Made by a program: the position numbers and the translations under genes
Shown here: piece after piece, positions 8,209-17,041 of the stretch
Layout: every line of letters starts with the position of its first letter
Numbering within the stretch: the first letter of the stretch is position 1
NCBI GenBank assembly: GCA_021613335.1
Contig: JAJTWR010000431.1
Span: forward strand, 1,984,001-2,048,000
Direction of reading: 5' to 3'
Source of the DNA: Whitmania pigra
Taxonomy: Eukaryota > Annelida > Clitellata > Hirudinida > Haemopidae
Length of the DNA stretch: 64,000 nt
The notes under the pieces: generated by a model
The model's input: only the letters and a program-made list of their open reading frames with translations
The model's database searches: none
Told to the model about the DNA's origin: nothing

Positions 8209-10260
8209 TTAGACGTGGAAGCGGCGAATGTCTGAACGCAGCTCGCTGGTCTCCGCGCGGAGCACTTCGATGCCGGCGGCGATTCCTTGCAAGGTGCGGT
8301 GCTGCTCAATCAAGAGCATGTGAAGCTTTTGTAAAGAGAAGATTGTCGAACCAGTCTCAGCGACTTGCTGCTCGCGGATTCGATCCACCGAGACGAGTCG
8401 CTCTTCAAACGCTTCGAGATTTTGGTTGATGCGCTGGGTCTGCTCGATCTGGCTGCTGACGTAGTCCCCAATGACGATTGCAAAACTTGCGAGGGCCGTG
8501 GCGGCGTCGTTGACCTGCTTGCGGCCTTGGTCCTGTCGTTCGGCCATGCGTTGGATATGCTCAATTGCGTCGCGCATGCGCTCAATGGACGCGTTCACGA
8601 GGCGCGTGCTCGCAATCTGTTCCAAGGAAATCTGGATGATGGAGCCAACTTTATTCTTTGCGTCGAGGGATGTGCCGTGGAGCTGGGTGAGGGTGGAGCG
8701 CACCTTTTCGCCGAGGAGCACGCACTCTTCCACGCTTTGAACGTCGTTGTTCATCGCTCCGGCGGCGAGGCCGACGTCTTTGCGGACGGTGTGCACGAGT
8801 CGACTGATTTCCCGCGCCGAAGTCTCGGCATCATCGGAGAGTTCTTTCAATTGCACCGCGACCCGAGCGAACGGCGCTCCCCGCTCGCCAGCTTGGGCGG
8901 CGACCAACTCGGCGTTCATGGCGAGGGTGCTCGTCTGCTTGGCGACCTGGTCGATAATCTCAGATGCCTTGAAGATGAACTCGACTTTTCGCGTGAGGTC
9001 TTCGAGGTACTTCGCGACTTCGCGGGCGCTCGTCTGGATGTTCGACATCCCCTGCATCGTCTGTTGCATGGCCTCGATGCTGTGGGAGACGTCGCGGTAG
9101 AGCCGCTCGGAGAGCGCGGTGCTCTCGGCGGTGTTGGTGCGCATCCGCTCTGTGGCGGCGTTCATGTCGGTGGCGGCGCCGGTCGTCACGCTGGCCGCGG
9201 CGAGTAGCGTTGTGATCGCCGCGTGCATGTCGAGGATGGAGCTGTTGATGCGCTCGAGGCCGCGCTGCGTCTCGTCGACCATCGCCCGCATGTTCGAGGC
9301 CGAGGTAGTAATGGATCCTTTTCTTTCTCCCATTTCGACGATGGTCCCGCGCGCGCGCTTCGTGAGCAGGGAGAGATCATCAATGTGCAGCGCTAGCGCC
9401 GCACGGGTCGAATCAATTTTACCTACGATGGTCGTCGTGTCGCTGTCGGCGACGGCGAGTTCCAATTGGGTGGAGGCAGAATTATTAGCGTACTGCACAT
9501 GCTCTATCGCTCCGGCGACATTCTCGCTGACGCTTCGCAGTCGACTCAAGGTGCCCCGGAGGAGTCGGTGAGCCTCGCCGATGCTCGCTCCGAGTGCACT
9601 GAGTTCCGAAGGAGCGGAGTGCTCAAAATTTCCAGAGACATCCGCCACTGCGAGGCTGTCCGCTAAACTCTGAATCTCCAAGACGGGGCGCACCAAATAC
9701 CGGCGCGTGAAAAACCAGCTAGCGAGGAGCATGACCACCGTCGAGGCGTATAGCGCCTGGTACATCAAGGTGCGGGTACCATCGACGAGCAATTCGATGC
9801 GGCTACGGTCGAGCGCCATGACGAACTGCGACGAAGGATCTTTCGGAAAAGGAGCGATGAGCAGTTGTGCCCCGCCGATGGCGATGGACTGCCGATCGAG
9901 CGAGTTGATGAAGTCGAGGCCGAGCTGAGCAAGCGCGGTGTTCGCATTGCCCACGAGCGGTTCTAAGTCTTCAATCTTGAGCCCACCCCGGGGGCGACGT
10001 ATGCGCCAGATCTCCAAAAACTCCGGCATTTCCTGGGCGTGTGCGCGAAGTTTGGTATTCGCGTCGGTGCTCGTCCCTGAGATCTCGTTGAGGGCGTTTG
10101 CGGCAAAAGCCCTACCGCGCTCTTCGAGGCTCGAAGTAAGTTGGTTGTTGAGGAAGGTCGGTACAGACAGGCTTAACAGCGTGCCGAGGCACATCGCGCA
10201 CAAGACGACGATGCCGAGGATGCTCGGTGTGAGTCCTACCTTCGCGATGTAACGAGCCAC
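8209..10260 (-). CDS. Methyl-accepting chemotaxis-like protein with degenerate signalling tip
   Basis: A 683-residue membrane receptor. The order is TM1 (residues 13-35), a periplasmic sensor of about 130 residues, TM2 (166-184), a HAMP-like linker (185-240) and a long coiled coil. The hairpin tip is around 433-480 (IIDQVAKQTSTLAMNAELV). The tip resembles the MCP signalling domain but departs from consensus at normally conserved sites: QTN is QTS, the Glu of AIEAAR is Val and the Arg is Gln. No che genes are nearby. GTG 10260 is the start used. It may act in a non-canonical Che pathway or as a scaffold; no ligand can be assigned. Confidence 0.75.
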   Translation of the reverse strand: MARYIAKVGLTPSILGIVVLCAMCLGTLLSLSVPTFLNNQLTSSLEERGRAFAANALNEISGTSTDANTKLRAHAQEMPEFLEIWRIRRPRGGLKIEDLEPLVGNANTALAQLGLDFINSLDRQSIAIGGAQLLIAPFPKDPSSQFVMALDRSRIELLVDGTRTLMYQALYASTVVMLLASWFFTRRYLVRPVLEIQSLADSLAVADVSGNFEHSAPSELSALGASIGEAHRLLRGTLSRLRSVSENVAGAIEHVQYANNSASTQLELAVADSDTTTIVGKIDSTRAALALHIDDLSLLTKRARGTIVEMGERKGSITTSASNMRAMVDETQRGLERINSSILDMHAAITTLLAAASVTTGAATDMNAATERMRTNTAESTALSERLYRDVSHSIEAMQQTMQGMSNIQTSAREVAKYLEDLTRKVEFIFKASEIIDQVAKQTSTLAMNAELVAAQAGERGAPFARVAVQLKELSDDAETSAREISRLVHTVRKDVGLAAGAMNNDVQSVEECVLLGEKVRSTLTQLHGTSLDAKNKVGSIIQISLEQIASTRLVNASIERMRDAIEHIQRMAERQDQGRKQVNDAATALASFAIVIGDYVSSQIEQTQRINQNLEAFEERLVSVDRIREQQVAETGSTIFSLQKLHMLLIEQHRTLQGIAAGIEVLRAETSELRSDIRRFHV

Positions 10261-10340
10261 ACTCTCAACCTTAGAGAGCGCACTCAGTTTTGCAAGGTGT
10301 TCAATGCCCGGAGTGGCTACTTCTCTCAGGGCATAGTTTT

Positions 10341-11231
10341 CTATTGCGCTGCGTACTCCGGTTCGGCTTTTTGGAGTTCGGACTGGCTTCCGATGCGGCG
10401 GAGCACGCGGAGGCGATCGATCGTCCCCGGATGGGTCGCGATGACACTTCCCCGGGAGAGGCCCGAAGAATAGGGATTGACGAAGTAGAGGCTCGCAAGT
10501 GCGAGGGAGGCGGTCATGGAGGTCATGTTCCGCGCCCTCACGTCGAGGAGTTGAAGCGCCTGGGTAACTCCTTCAATATCCTCGCAGATTTCCGCGCCGC
10601 GGCGGTCTGCGTGGAAGACCCTGGTGAAGGAGATTCCCGAGTCGATGAGCGTCAGGAGGATTGGAGCCAGGATGCCGACGAGCAGTGCGTCGAGGCGTTT
10701 GTCCGGGAGTTCGTAGGTGAGGCCACCGGTCACGTTCGTCGCTCGGAATCCGAGGCGCTCAGTGAACTTGAGCAAAGGAAGTGCAAAACAGGCGGCGATG
10801 CTCGAACTGTGGACGCTGCCGGACTCGATGACCGCAAGCTCGCGCCCGAGGACAGCTTGGTAAAGCCGGTCCTGGCGCATGTCGATGAGCCCTTGGTGCA
10901 GGACGATGCAGGAGTTGTAGCCCCAGTGCCCAATGGTAAAGACGTTGGGCTGTGGGTCCGCGACGACGAAGAGCCGCGGACAGGGCATCGAGGTGTGCCG
11001 CACGAGCCCCCGCACGTAGCGGTGGAGCTCTGGCGCTTCGTCTTCGGTCAGCTCCCGGGCCTTTAGGCTGAAAAGCAGGATGCGATCCGCACTGGTGAAA
11101 ATGGCCAAGTTCGTAAAGCACGCGGCGACGACCATAAAGCCGAAGGCTCGCGGGCCGATGCAGGCCCCGATGGTCATGAAGATGATGGAAATGATTCCGA
11201 AGAGAATGAACGTACGTAGATGGTGACGCAA
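10341..11231 (-). CDS. M48/HtpX-family membrane protein lacking the zinc-binding residues
   Basis: A 296-residue relative of HtpX/M48 peptidases. N-terminal hydrophobic helices (about residues 8-50) precede the family blocks NVFTIGHWGYNSCIVLHQGL and, at the end, THPGTIDRLRVLR. The HExxH motif reads RELAV (R130, E131, V134), so both His ligands are missing, and the downstream Glu ligand (usual REYxAD) is replaced in RVFHAD (V205). It is therefore probably a pseudopeptidase. I chose TTG 11231 because AGGAG lies 7 nt upstream; a TTG at 11252 is less well placed. Two hydrophobic segments after the motif suggest membrane residence. Confidence 0.75.
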   Translation of the reverse strand: MRHHLRTFILFGIISIIFMTIGACIGPRAFGFMVVAACFTNLAIFTSADRILLFSLKARELTEDEAPELHRYVRGLVRHTSMPCPRLFVVADPQPNVFTIGHWGYNSCIVLHQGLIDMRQDRLYQAVLGRELAVIESGSVHSSSIAACFALPLLKFTERLGFRATNVTGGLTYELPDKRLDALLVGILAPILLTLIDSGISFTRVFHADRRGAEICEDIEGVTQALQLLDVRARNMTSMTASLALASLYFVNPYSSGLSRGSVIATHPGTIDRLRVLRRIGSQSELQKAEPEYAAQ

Positions 11232-11286
11232 AGGTGTGCTCCTAGTAAGCAATCAAGAGGGGGCGACCCCTCATGGTGGCTAGGAG
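11232..11286 (-). promoter_or_regulatory. Structured leader with anti-Shine-Dalgarno, upstream of the M48-like gene
   Basis: In the minus-strand transcript CTCCTAG (11286-11280) is a perfect 7-nt complement of CTAGGAG (11245-11239), which contains the AGGAG ribosome site of the M48-like gene. Between them a second perfect stem, GAGGGG-TCGC-CCCCTC (11272-11257), brings the arms together. The arrangement resembles an RNA thermometer or other translational switch, which would fit the heat-shock history of HtpX proteases. The pairing is seen; the function is inferred. Confidence 0.5.
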
Positions 11287-11389
11287 ACCATTCTTTTTTC
11301 ACAACTTCAATATGGTGTAAATAGTTATTTATTTAACAAAAATGACAATTTATTACAATTTGATCAAACAATATCCGCCATTACGTATA
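11287..11389. promoter_or_regulatory. AT-rich intergenic promoter region
   Basis: About 100 bp of strongly AT-rich sequence between the universal stress protein gene and the M48-like leader. It should hold the end of the mntH-usp transcript and the promoter of the M48-like gene. It includes a perfect 10-bp palindrome TTTGATCAAA (11359-11368) and, on the minus strand, a TTGTCA that could be a -35 box. No clean -10 box at standard spacing is seen. Confidence 0.35.
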
Positions 11390-11827
11390 TCACTTCTTGG
11401 CCCGCAGCAGTAGTACCGGGATGTTGACGTTGTGCTGTACGCGGTGGGCGGTGTGCCCCAGGAATACGTCGGCAATGAACTTGTGCCCGTGGGTGCTCAT
11501 GGCGATGAGGTCGCAGCCTCTATCTCCCGCACAGCGGACGATTTCCTCGGCCGGCTCTCCGTAGGCGAGCTCGGCTTCAACCGATATGCCTGCGCCGCGC
11601 AGCTCATCGCGGATTTCGCCCAAGTAGGTGCGGTCGTCGTGGATTTCGGGGCTCACTGCGTCGGCGCCGTAGCGCCGGGCGGCCCAGCCGGTAGCTACGT
11701 GAAGCAGGATGACGTGGCTCTGGAGCTGCTTCGCGAGGATTTTGATGTGGTCGACGATGGCCCGGTCGGTGGGCGTCGCCTCCAGAGTGACGAGGATTCT
11801 TCGGTACAGCGCGGCGCTCTCTCTCAT
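11390..11827 (-). CDS. Universal stress protein (UspA family)
   Basis: A 145-residue single-domain Usp protein. The N-terminal beta strand YRRILVTLEAT, the LLHVATGW segment and the C-terminal nucleotide-binding signature MSTHGHKFIADVFLGHTAHRV with NIPVLLLR are characteristic. The glycine spacing (G-x2-G-x9-G-S/T) is only partly kept, so ATP binding is uncertain. ATG 11827 is used; the open frame extends upstream only as a shadow of the transporter gene. It begins 2 bp after the Nramp transporter stop, so the two are cotranscribed, suggesting a role in metal or oxidative stress. Confidence 0.85.
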   Translation of the reverse strand: MRESAALYRRILVTLEATPTDRAIVDHIKILAKQLQSHVILLHVATGWAARRYGADAVSPEIHDDRTYLGEIRDELRGAGISVEAELAYGEPAEEIVRCAGDRGCDLIAMSTHGHKFIADVFLGHTAHRVQHNVNIPVLLLRAKK

Positions 11828-11829
11828 CG

Positions 11830-13260
11830 CTATCCCCTGGTGATGACGAGCCAAGCCTGTTGGAGCGACTCGGGCAGCCCGTAGATGTCCATGATGGTGA
11901 TGATGATGGCGCTCGTCCAGCCAGCGATGCGCAGCGGCATGCCGAGGCGCCATTTCCCCATGTATTTGCTGGAACTTGTGAAGTGGAGCAGGGGGAACAT
12001 CGCGAACGGCAACTGAAGCGCGAGGACCACTTGGCTCAAGGTGAGGAGTTCGGTGACGCTGCTGTCGCCGCGCATGCCGATGATGACGATGGCCGGAACT
12101 ATCGCGATGCTGCGGGTGATCATCCGGCGCAGCCACGGTTTGATGCGCCAGCGCATGAAGCCTTCCATCACGACTTGCCCGGCGAGGGTTCCGGTGATGG
12201 TGCTGCTCTGCCCGCTCGCGAGCAGCGCCACCGCGAAGAGGATACTCGCTGCGGCCGTGCCGAGGAGCGGCGCCAGGGTGAGGAAGGCGATGCGAATCCA
12301 GTCGCTGTCTTCGCTGAAGAGGATGACTTCGCCCCCGGCGACCGTCACCGAGTCTTTTCCGTAGAACACCATCGCCGCAAGGATGAGGATGGCGGCGTTC
12401 ACCAGGAACGCGAACATGAGCGAGATGACCGAGTCGATGGTGTTGAAGCGGATAGCGACCCGAATGGAGGCGTCGTCTTTTTGGTACTTGCGCGACTGCA
12501 CCAGTGCCGAGTGCAAGTAGAGGTTGTGGGGCATCACCGTGGCGCCGATGATGCCGATGGCCACGTAGATCATCCCCGGCTGGCTGAAGTTCGGAATGAG
12601 TCCGTGCGCGAGTTCGCTCAGGCTCGGCTGGGTCGTCGGGATGATGAAGATTTCGATGAAGTAACAGACGCCGATGGTGGCGATGAAGACGCCGACCAGC
12701 GCTTCGATTTTTCGCATCCCGAGCCCTTGCAGCCCGAGGAGAAGCAGCACGTCGACGCCGGTAATCACCACCGCCCAGAAGAGCGGAACGTGGAAGAGCA
12801 GGTTGATGGCGACCGCACTGCCCAAAACCTCGGCGAGGTCGCAGGCGGCGATGGCAAGTTCACACAGGAGCCAGTTCGGCCAGCGGGTCCAGCTCGGGTA
12901 CCAGTCGCGGCAGGCTTGGGCGAGGTCCTTGCCGGTGGCTACGCCGAGGCGCGCAGAAATTATCTGCAGAAAAATCGCCATGATGCTTGCCGCAGCGACC
13001 ACCCACAGCAGGTCGTACTTGTACTGCGCACCGGCCTGGAGATCGGTGCCCCAGTTTCCCGGGTCCATGTAGCCAACTCCGATGAGCAGCGCCGGGCCGA
13101 CGAAGGCGCGCCACTGCCGCCAAAAGCTCTCCTTCGCGCCCGGAACCGGGACGGAGTCGTGTAGTCCTTCGAGAGAAACCGGACCTTCCGAGGGCAGGGG
13201 AGTTGGCTCGTGGCCAGTGCTCCTTCGCTTAGGCTCGGAGGGGGCGGGGGGAATCGGCAT
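11830..13260 (-). CDS. mntH: Nramp-family divalent metal transporter (Mn2+/Fe2+)
   Basis: A 476-residue proton-coupled divalent metal importer of the inner membrane. The TM1 metal motif is GYMDPGNW and the TM6 motif is GATVMPHNLYLHS, which together carry the Asp, Asn and Met ligands of Nramp proteins. About eleven hydrophobic helices are visible, with the signature SGQSSTITGTLAGQVVMEGF in the C-terminal half. The N-terminal ~45 residues are a Pro/Glu-rich cytoplasmic extension. It is upstream of and cotranscribed with the universal stress protein gene. No MntR or Fur box was found. Confidence 0.93.
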   Translation of the reverse strand: MPIPPAPSEPKRRSTGHEPTPLPSEGPVSLEGLHDSVPVPGAKESFWRQWRAFVGPALLIGVGYMDPGNWGTDLQAGAQYKYDLLWVVAAASIMAIFLQIISARLGVATGKDLAQACRDWYPSWTRWPNWLLCELAIAACDLAEVLGSAVAINLLFHVPLFWAVVITGVDVLLLLGLQGLGMRKIEALVGVFIATIGVCYFIEIFIIPTTQPSLSELAHGLIPNFSQPGMIYVAIGIIGATVMPHNLYLHSALVQSRKYQKDDASIRVAIRFNTIDSVISLMFAFLVNAAILILAAMVFYGKDSVTVAGGEVILFSEDSDWIRIAFLTLAPLLGTAAASILFAVALLASGQSSTITGTLAGQVVMEGFMRWRIKPWLRRMITRSIAIVPAIVIIGMRGDSSVTELLTLSQVVLALQLPFAMFPLLHFTSSSKYMGKWRLGMPLRIAGWTSAIIITIMDIYGLPESLQQAWLVITRG

Positions 13261-13351
13261 GATGTGAAATCTAACGGATTTCTCGCGCGAACGTCACGCG
13301 GACTCACAAGCGGCGCTAGGCGCACTCGCGCAGATGCGCTAGCAAGTCTGG

Positions 13352-14236
13352 ATGCTTCTGCGAAGCGCACTGATTACTGGAGCCTCAGGTTTCCTCGGCA
13401 GTGCCCTAGCACGCACCTGCGATGCGCCGCTGCGCACGAGTCGCTCGTCCAAGGGAAGTGGCAACATCGCCTGGAGGCCGGAAGCACAGGTCTTACCGCC
13501 AGCGGCGCTCGAAGGCGTAGAGGTTGTCTTCCACTTGGCCGGGGAGCCGGTCGCAGAAGGGCGCTGGAACGACGAGAAAAAGAAACGCATCCGTGAGAGC
13601 CGCATTCTGGGAACGCGCAACCTCGTGGCCGGCATCCGCGCGGCGACGCGGCGGCCGAAGCTGCTCATCTGCGCGTCGGCGGTGGGTTATTACGGCGACC
13701 GCGGCGATACGCTCCTCGACGAGTCCTCACCTCGCGGTGAAGGCTTTTTGGCGGAGGTGTGCGAGGACTGGGAAGCCGAAGCCGCAACTGCCACTGCGCT
13801 CGGCCTACGGGTGGTGTGCGTGCGCACCGGACTTGTGCTCAGCACCGAAGGTGGCGCCCTGCACCGCATGTTGCCGCCGTTTCGCCTTGGCCTCGGTGGC
13901 CGCCTCGGAAGCGGCGAGCAGTGGATGCCGTGGATTCACATCGACGACATGGTGGGCCTTCTGCACCACGCCTGCCAGAACCAGTCGATTGTAGGGCCGC
14001 TCGCGGCAGTGGCCCCCAACCCGGAACGCAACCGCGAGTTCACTCGCCTCCTCGGCAAAGCGCTGCACCGCCCGACTCTTTTCGCCGTTCCCGGCGGTGC
14101 GCTGCGCTTCGCCCTGGGCGAACTCGCACAGCTCCTTTTGTCGTCGCAACGGGTGCATCCGTCGACAGCGCTGCGCACCGACTTCAAGTTTCGCTATCCG
14201 ACGCTCGAACAAGCCTTCGCAGCCCTGAAGCTCTAG
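13352..14236 (+). CDS. NAD(P)-dependent epimerase/dehydratase, TIGR01777 (YfcH) family
   Basis: A 294-residue extended short-chain dehydrogenase-like protein. The nucleotide-binding glycine motif GASGFLG is at residues 10-16, followed by FHLAGEPVAEGRW and the family hallmark SAVGYYGDRGD, which contains the YY pair near the active site. The C-terminal block VHPSTALRTDFKFRYPTLEQAF (DUF1731-type) confirms TIGR01777. The substrate is unknown for the family; E. coli YfcH is the relative. It stands 46 bp upstream of the copper ATPase gene on the same strand. Confidence 0.9.
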   Translation: MLLRSALITGASGFLGSALARTCDAPLRTSRSSKGSGNIAWRPEAQVLPPAALEGVEVVFHLAGEPVAEGRWNDEKKKRIRESRILGTRNLVAGIRAATRRPKLLICASAVGYYGDRGDTLLDESSPRGEGFLAEVCEDWEAEAATATALGLRVVCVRTGLVLSTEGGALHRMLPPFRLGLGGRLGSGEQWMPWIHIDDMVGLLHHACQNQSIVGPLAAVAPNPERNREFTRLLGKALHRPTLFAVPGGALRFALGELAQLLLSSQRVHPSTALRTDFKFRYPTLEQAFAALKL

Positions 14237-14282
14237 GCCCCGCGCTCGCTCGGCCGCTCGGTTGCGGTAATCGTATCGATGT

Positions 14283-16619
14283 GTGACAACGATCGTTATG
14301 GACGAAGACACCACCACGCGGGTCATCGTTCCTCCGTCGGACGAACCCAAGATCATCGACCCAATCTGCGGCATGGTAGTCGCCCCCGATACCAAGCACC
14401 GCTTCGCCGATGCGGAGGGCGAAGTACTCTTCTGCTCCGCTCGTTGCCGGGAGCGCTTTGCTGCCGATCCGGCCAAGTGGCGCAAAGGCGAGCGCGAGCC
14501 TGCGCCAGCCGCACCACCCGGCACTCGCTACACCTGTCCGATGGACCCGGAAGTCATTCAGGACCATCCGGGGCCCTGTCCAATCTGCGGGATGGCCCTC
14601 GAACCGATGGGCCCCTCCGCGGGTGTCGAAGACGACAGCGAATTGAAAGACATGCTGCGGCGGTTCATCGTTGCGGCCGTTTTGACCGTTCCGTTGTTCC
14701 TCCTGGCCATGGGCCACATGGTGCTGCCCTACGAAGTGAAGCACCGGGAACTCTTCGAATTCCTCCTCGCGACGCCGGTGTGCCTCTGGGCTGGCGCGCC
14801 ATTCCACGTGCGCGCGGTGCGCTCCGCGCGTGGCGGCCACTTCAATATGTTCACGCTCATCAGCCTCGGGGTGCTGACGAGCTACGTCTACAGCCTCGTT
14901 GCGACCTTCGCGCCCGGACTCTTTCCGGAGTCGGTGCGCATTCAAGGAGCGGTGCCGCTCTACTTCGAGGCGGCGGCGGTGATTGTGACGCTCGTCCTCC
15001 TGGGGCAAATCCTGGAGATTCGCGCCCGGCGCTCCACCGGCGCCGCGCTCCGCATGCTGCTCGAACTCTCGGCCAAATCCGCGCGGCGAGTGAATCCCGA
15101 CGGCAGCGAGGTCGAAGTGCCGCTCTCGGACATTCGCATCGGCGATCGGTTGCGGGTGCGCCCGGGAGAAAAGGTGCCGGTCGACGGCACGCTCACCGAC
15201 GGACGCAGCTCCGTTGACGAGTCGATGGTGTCCGGCGAGTCGATACCGGTGGAGAAGGGCGTCGGCGCGCGAGTCATCGGTTCGACGCTCAACGGCTCTG
15301 GCACCTTTGTGATGCGGGCGGACCGCGTCGGCGCCGAGACGCTGCTCTCGCGCATCATCGCCTCGGTCGTGGAAGCGCAGCGGACCCGTGCGCCCATTCA
15401 ACGCTTGGCCGACGTGGTCGCTGGGTACTTCGTGCCGATTGTCGTCGCGGCGGCGGTCATCACCTTTGTTCTCTGGATGACCCTGGGGCCAGAGCCGCGT
15501 CTCGCGCATGCGCTCACCTCGGCGGTGGCGGTGCTGATTATCGCCTGCCCTTGTGCGCTTGGGCTTGCGACCCCGATGGCGGTGATGGTTGGTACGGCCC
15601 GCGGGGCGACCTTGGGCGTGCTCTTTCGCAACGCCGAAGCGCTCGAACGACTCCAAGCAGTCGACACGTTGGTGATCGACAAGACGGGCACCCTCACCGA
15701 AGGGCGCCCAGCTCTCGCGACCTTGCGGGTGACCGGGTCCTTCAGCGAGGAGGAGTTGCTGCGGCTCATCGGCTCCCTCGAACATTCAAGCGAGCATCCG
15801 CTGGCGGCGGCGATTGTCGCCGGGTGCAAGGCGCGGGGCGTGACGCTGACCGAGACAAAAGACTTCGAGGCGGTGGTCGGCCTCGGCGTGCGCGGGCGCG
15901 TGGATGGGCGGGCGGTCGCGGTCGGCACGGAAGCCTTCCTCACCGGGCTTGGCAGCGAGCTTTCGGCGTTGACGCCCATCGCCGATGAGCTGCGCGAAAA
16001 AGGGCAGACGGTCATGTACATCGCTGTCGACGGAGCGGCCGCGGGTTTGGTTGGCGTCGCCGACCCGATAAAGGAGAGCGCCCCGGAACTCCTGCGGCAA
16101 CTGCGCGCCCAAGGGTTGCGGGTGGTGATGGCGACGGGCGATAACCGCCGGACGGCCATGGCGGTCGCGCGCTCTCTCGAATTGGAAGAGGTGGTCGCGG
16201 GCGTGCTCCCGGAGCAGAAAGCGGAGCTCGTGCGTCGGCTGCAGGCGGCGGGGCGGGTGGTGGCCATGGCTGGCGATGGCATCAACGATGCGCCTGCGCT
16301 CGCGCAGGCGGAGGTCGGCATCGCCATGGGCACCGGCGCCGACGTTGCGTTGGAGAGCGCGTCGGTGACGCTGCTGCGGGGAGACCTCCGGGCGCTCCTG
16401 CGGGCGCGCGCGCTGTCCCGGCGCACCATGGCCAACATTCGGCAAAATCTCTTCTTCGCCTTCTTGTACAACGCGGCGGGCGTGCCCATCGCTGCGGGGG
16501 TGCTGTATCCGGCGTTCGGGCTACTGCTCTCGCCGATGTTCGCGGCGGCGGCGATGAGTTTGAGTTCAGTTTCGGTCATCGCCAACGCATTGCGTCTACG
16601 CTTCGTGACACTGGAGTGA
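14283..16619 (+). CDS. copA: Copper-translocating P1B-type ATPase with YHS and heavy-metal-binding domains
   Basis: A 778-residue metal-exporting P-type ATPase. The N-terminus has a YHS domain ([26 protein letters not shown]) and then a heavy-metal-binding module ([22 protein letters not shown]) in place of GMxCxxC domains. The core has the transmembrane CPC at C422-C424 ([11 protein letters not shown]), the phosphorylation site DKTGT at D466, HP in [12 protein letters not shown], and [10 protein letters not shown]. The C-terminal helices carry the YN and MSLSS motifs of Cu+ pumps. The start is GTG 14283 or ATG 14298. It lies 141 bp upstream of the candidate modified-peptide operon, which fits copper handling. 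Confidence 0.93.
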   Translation: MTTIVMDEDTTTRVIVPPSDEPKIIDPICGMVVAPDTKHRFADAEGEVLFCSARCRERFAADPAKWRKGEREPAPAAPPGTRYTCPMDPEVIQDHPGPCPICGMALEPMGPSAGVEDDSELKDMLRRFIVAAVLTVPLFLLAMGHMVLPYEVKHRELFEFLLATPVCLWAGAPFHVRAVRSARGGHFNMFTLISLGVLTSYVYSLVATFAPGLFPESVRIQGAVPLYFEAAAVIVTLVLLGQILEIRARRSTGAALRMLLELSAKSARRVNPDGSEVEVPLSDIRIGDRLRVRPGEKVPVDGTLTDGRSSVDESMVSGESIPVEKGVGARVIGSTLNGSGTFVMRADRVGAETLLSRIIASVVEAQRTRAPIQRLADVVAGYFVPIVVAAAVITFVLWMTLGPEPRLAHALTSAVAVLIIACPCALGLATPMAVMVGTARGATLGVLFRNAEALERLQAVDTLVIDKTGTLTEGRPALATLRVTGSFSEEELLRLIGSLEHSSEHPLAAAIVAGCKARGVTLTETKDFEAVVGLGVRGRVDGRAVAVGTEAFLTGLGSELSALTPIADELREKGQTVMYIAVDGAAAGLVGVADPIKESAPELLRQLRAQGLRVVMATGDNRRTAMAVARSLELEEVVAGVLPEQKAELVRRLQAAGRVVAMAGDGINDAPALAQAEVGIAMGTGADVALESASVTLLRGDLRALLRARALSRRTMANIRQNLFFAFLYNAAGVPIAAGVLYPAFGLLLSPMFAAAAMSLSSVSVIANALRLRFVTLE

Positions 16620-16760
16620 CGCGCGTCATGAAATCTATCTTCCGGGTAGACGTAGAAGAGATATCCATGCTGAGGTGTGTGGTCATGAACACCCAAGAGA
16701 GCCTGTAAGAGCACGCTGATTGTCAGCGCGTTTCTCGCAGGTAACCGTAAGGAGAACGCC
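16620..16760 (+). promoter_or_regulatory. Leader/promoter of the MNIO operon with inverted repeats
   Basis: A 141-bp spacer after copA. A perfect repeat CGCTGA-TTG-TCAGCG lies at 16714-16728, about 32 bp before the precursor start, and an imperfect pair TATCTTC (16636-16642) / GAAGA-GATA (16655-16663) lies upstream. Either could be a metalloregulator operator. No T-run follows the first repeat, so it is not a standard terminator. A good ribosome site, AAGGAG, precedes ATG 16761. No canonical CueR box is seen. Confidence 0.4.
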
Positions 16761-17033
16761 ATGAAGAAAGCCAAGAACCTGCTTGTGTCTGCTGCTGTTG
16801 GTGGTGCTTTGACCGCTCTGTCTGCTTCTGCTCAGACCCCGGCGCCCGCACCGGCGCCCGCTGAAACCAAGCCCGCTGCAACACCGGAAGCAAAGCCGGA
16901 GGGCAAGGGTGAGAAGGGCCACAAGGATCACAAGGGCCACGACAAGAAGGGCAAAGACGGGAAGATGGCCTGTAGCGGTAAGGGCGGCTGCGGTGGCAAA
17001 GGTGGCTGCGGCGGCAAGGATAAACAGAGCTAA
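16761..17033 (+). CDS. Candidate MNIO-modified precursor peptide, secreted, CxGKGG repeats
   Basis: A 90-residue protein with a clear Sec signal peptide (cleavage after ASA-24), a Pro/Ala/Glu linker (25-48), a Lys/His/Gly segment with H54, H57 and H60, and a C-terminal core with three cysteines exactly six residues apart (C71, C77, C83) in the pattern C-x-GKGG. The composition and position before a DUF692 and a DUF2063 gene match precursors such as HvfA (EGKCG repeats) and bufferins, whose cysteines are converted to copper-binding heterocycles. The spacing motif here is different. ATG 16761 follows AAGGAG. The function as a copper-binding modified peptide is inferred from the context. Confidence 0.75.
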   Translation: MKKAKNLLVSAAVGGALTALSASAQTPAPAPAPAETKPAATPEAKPEGKGEKGHKDHKGHDKKGKDGKMACSGKGGCGGKGGCGGKDKQS

Positions 17034-17041
17034 GGGGGCGT

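Noticed and set aside
14184..15785. 533-codon open frame on the minus strand
   Set aside because: Complement of the copper ATPase gene; shadow of strong GC3 bias.
16628..16708. 26-codon ORF between copA and the precursor gene
   Set aside because: No Shine-Dalgarno sequence and no recognisable features; could be a leader peptide but the support is too weak.
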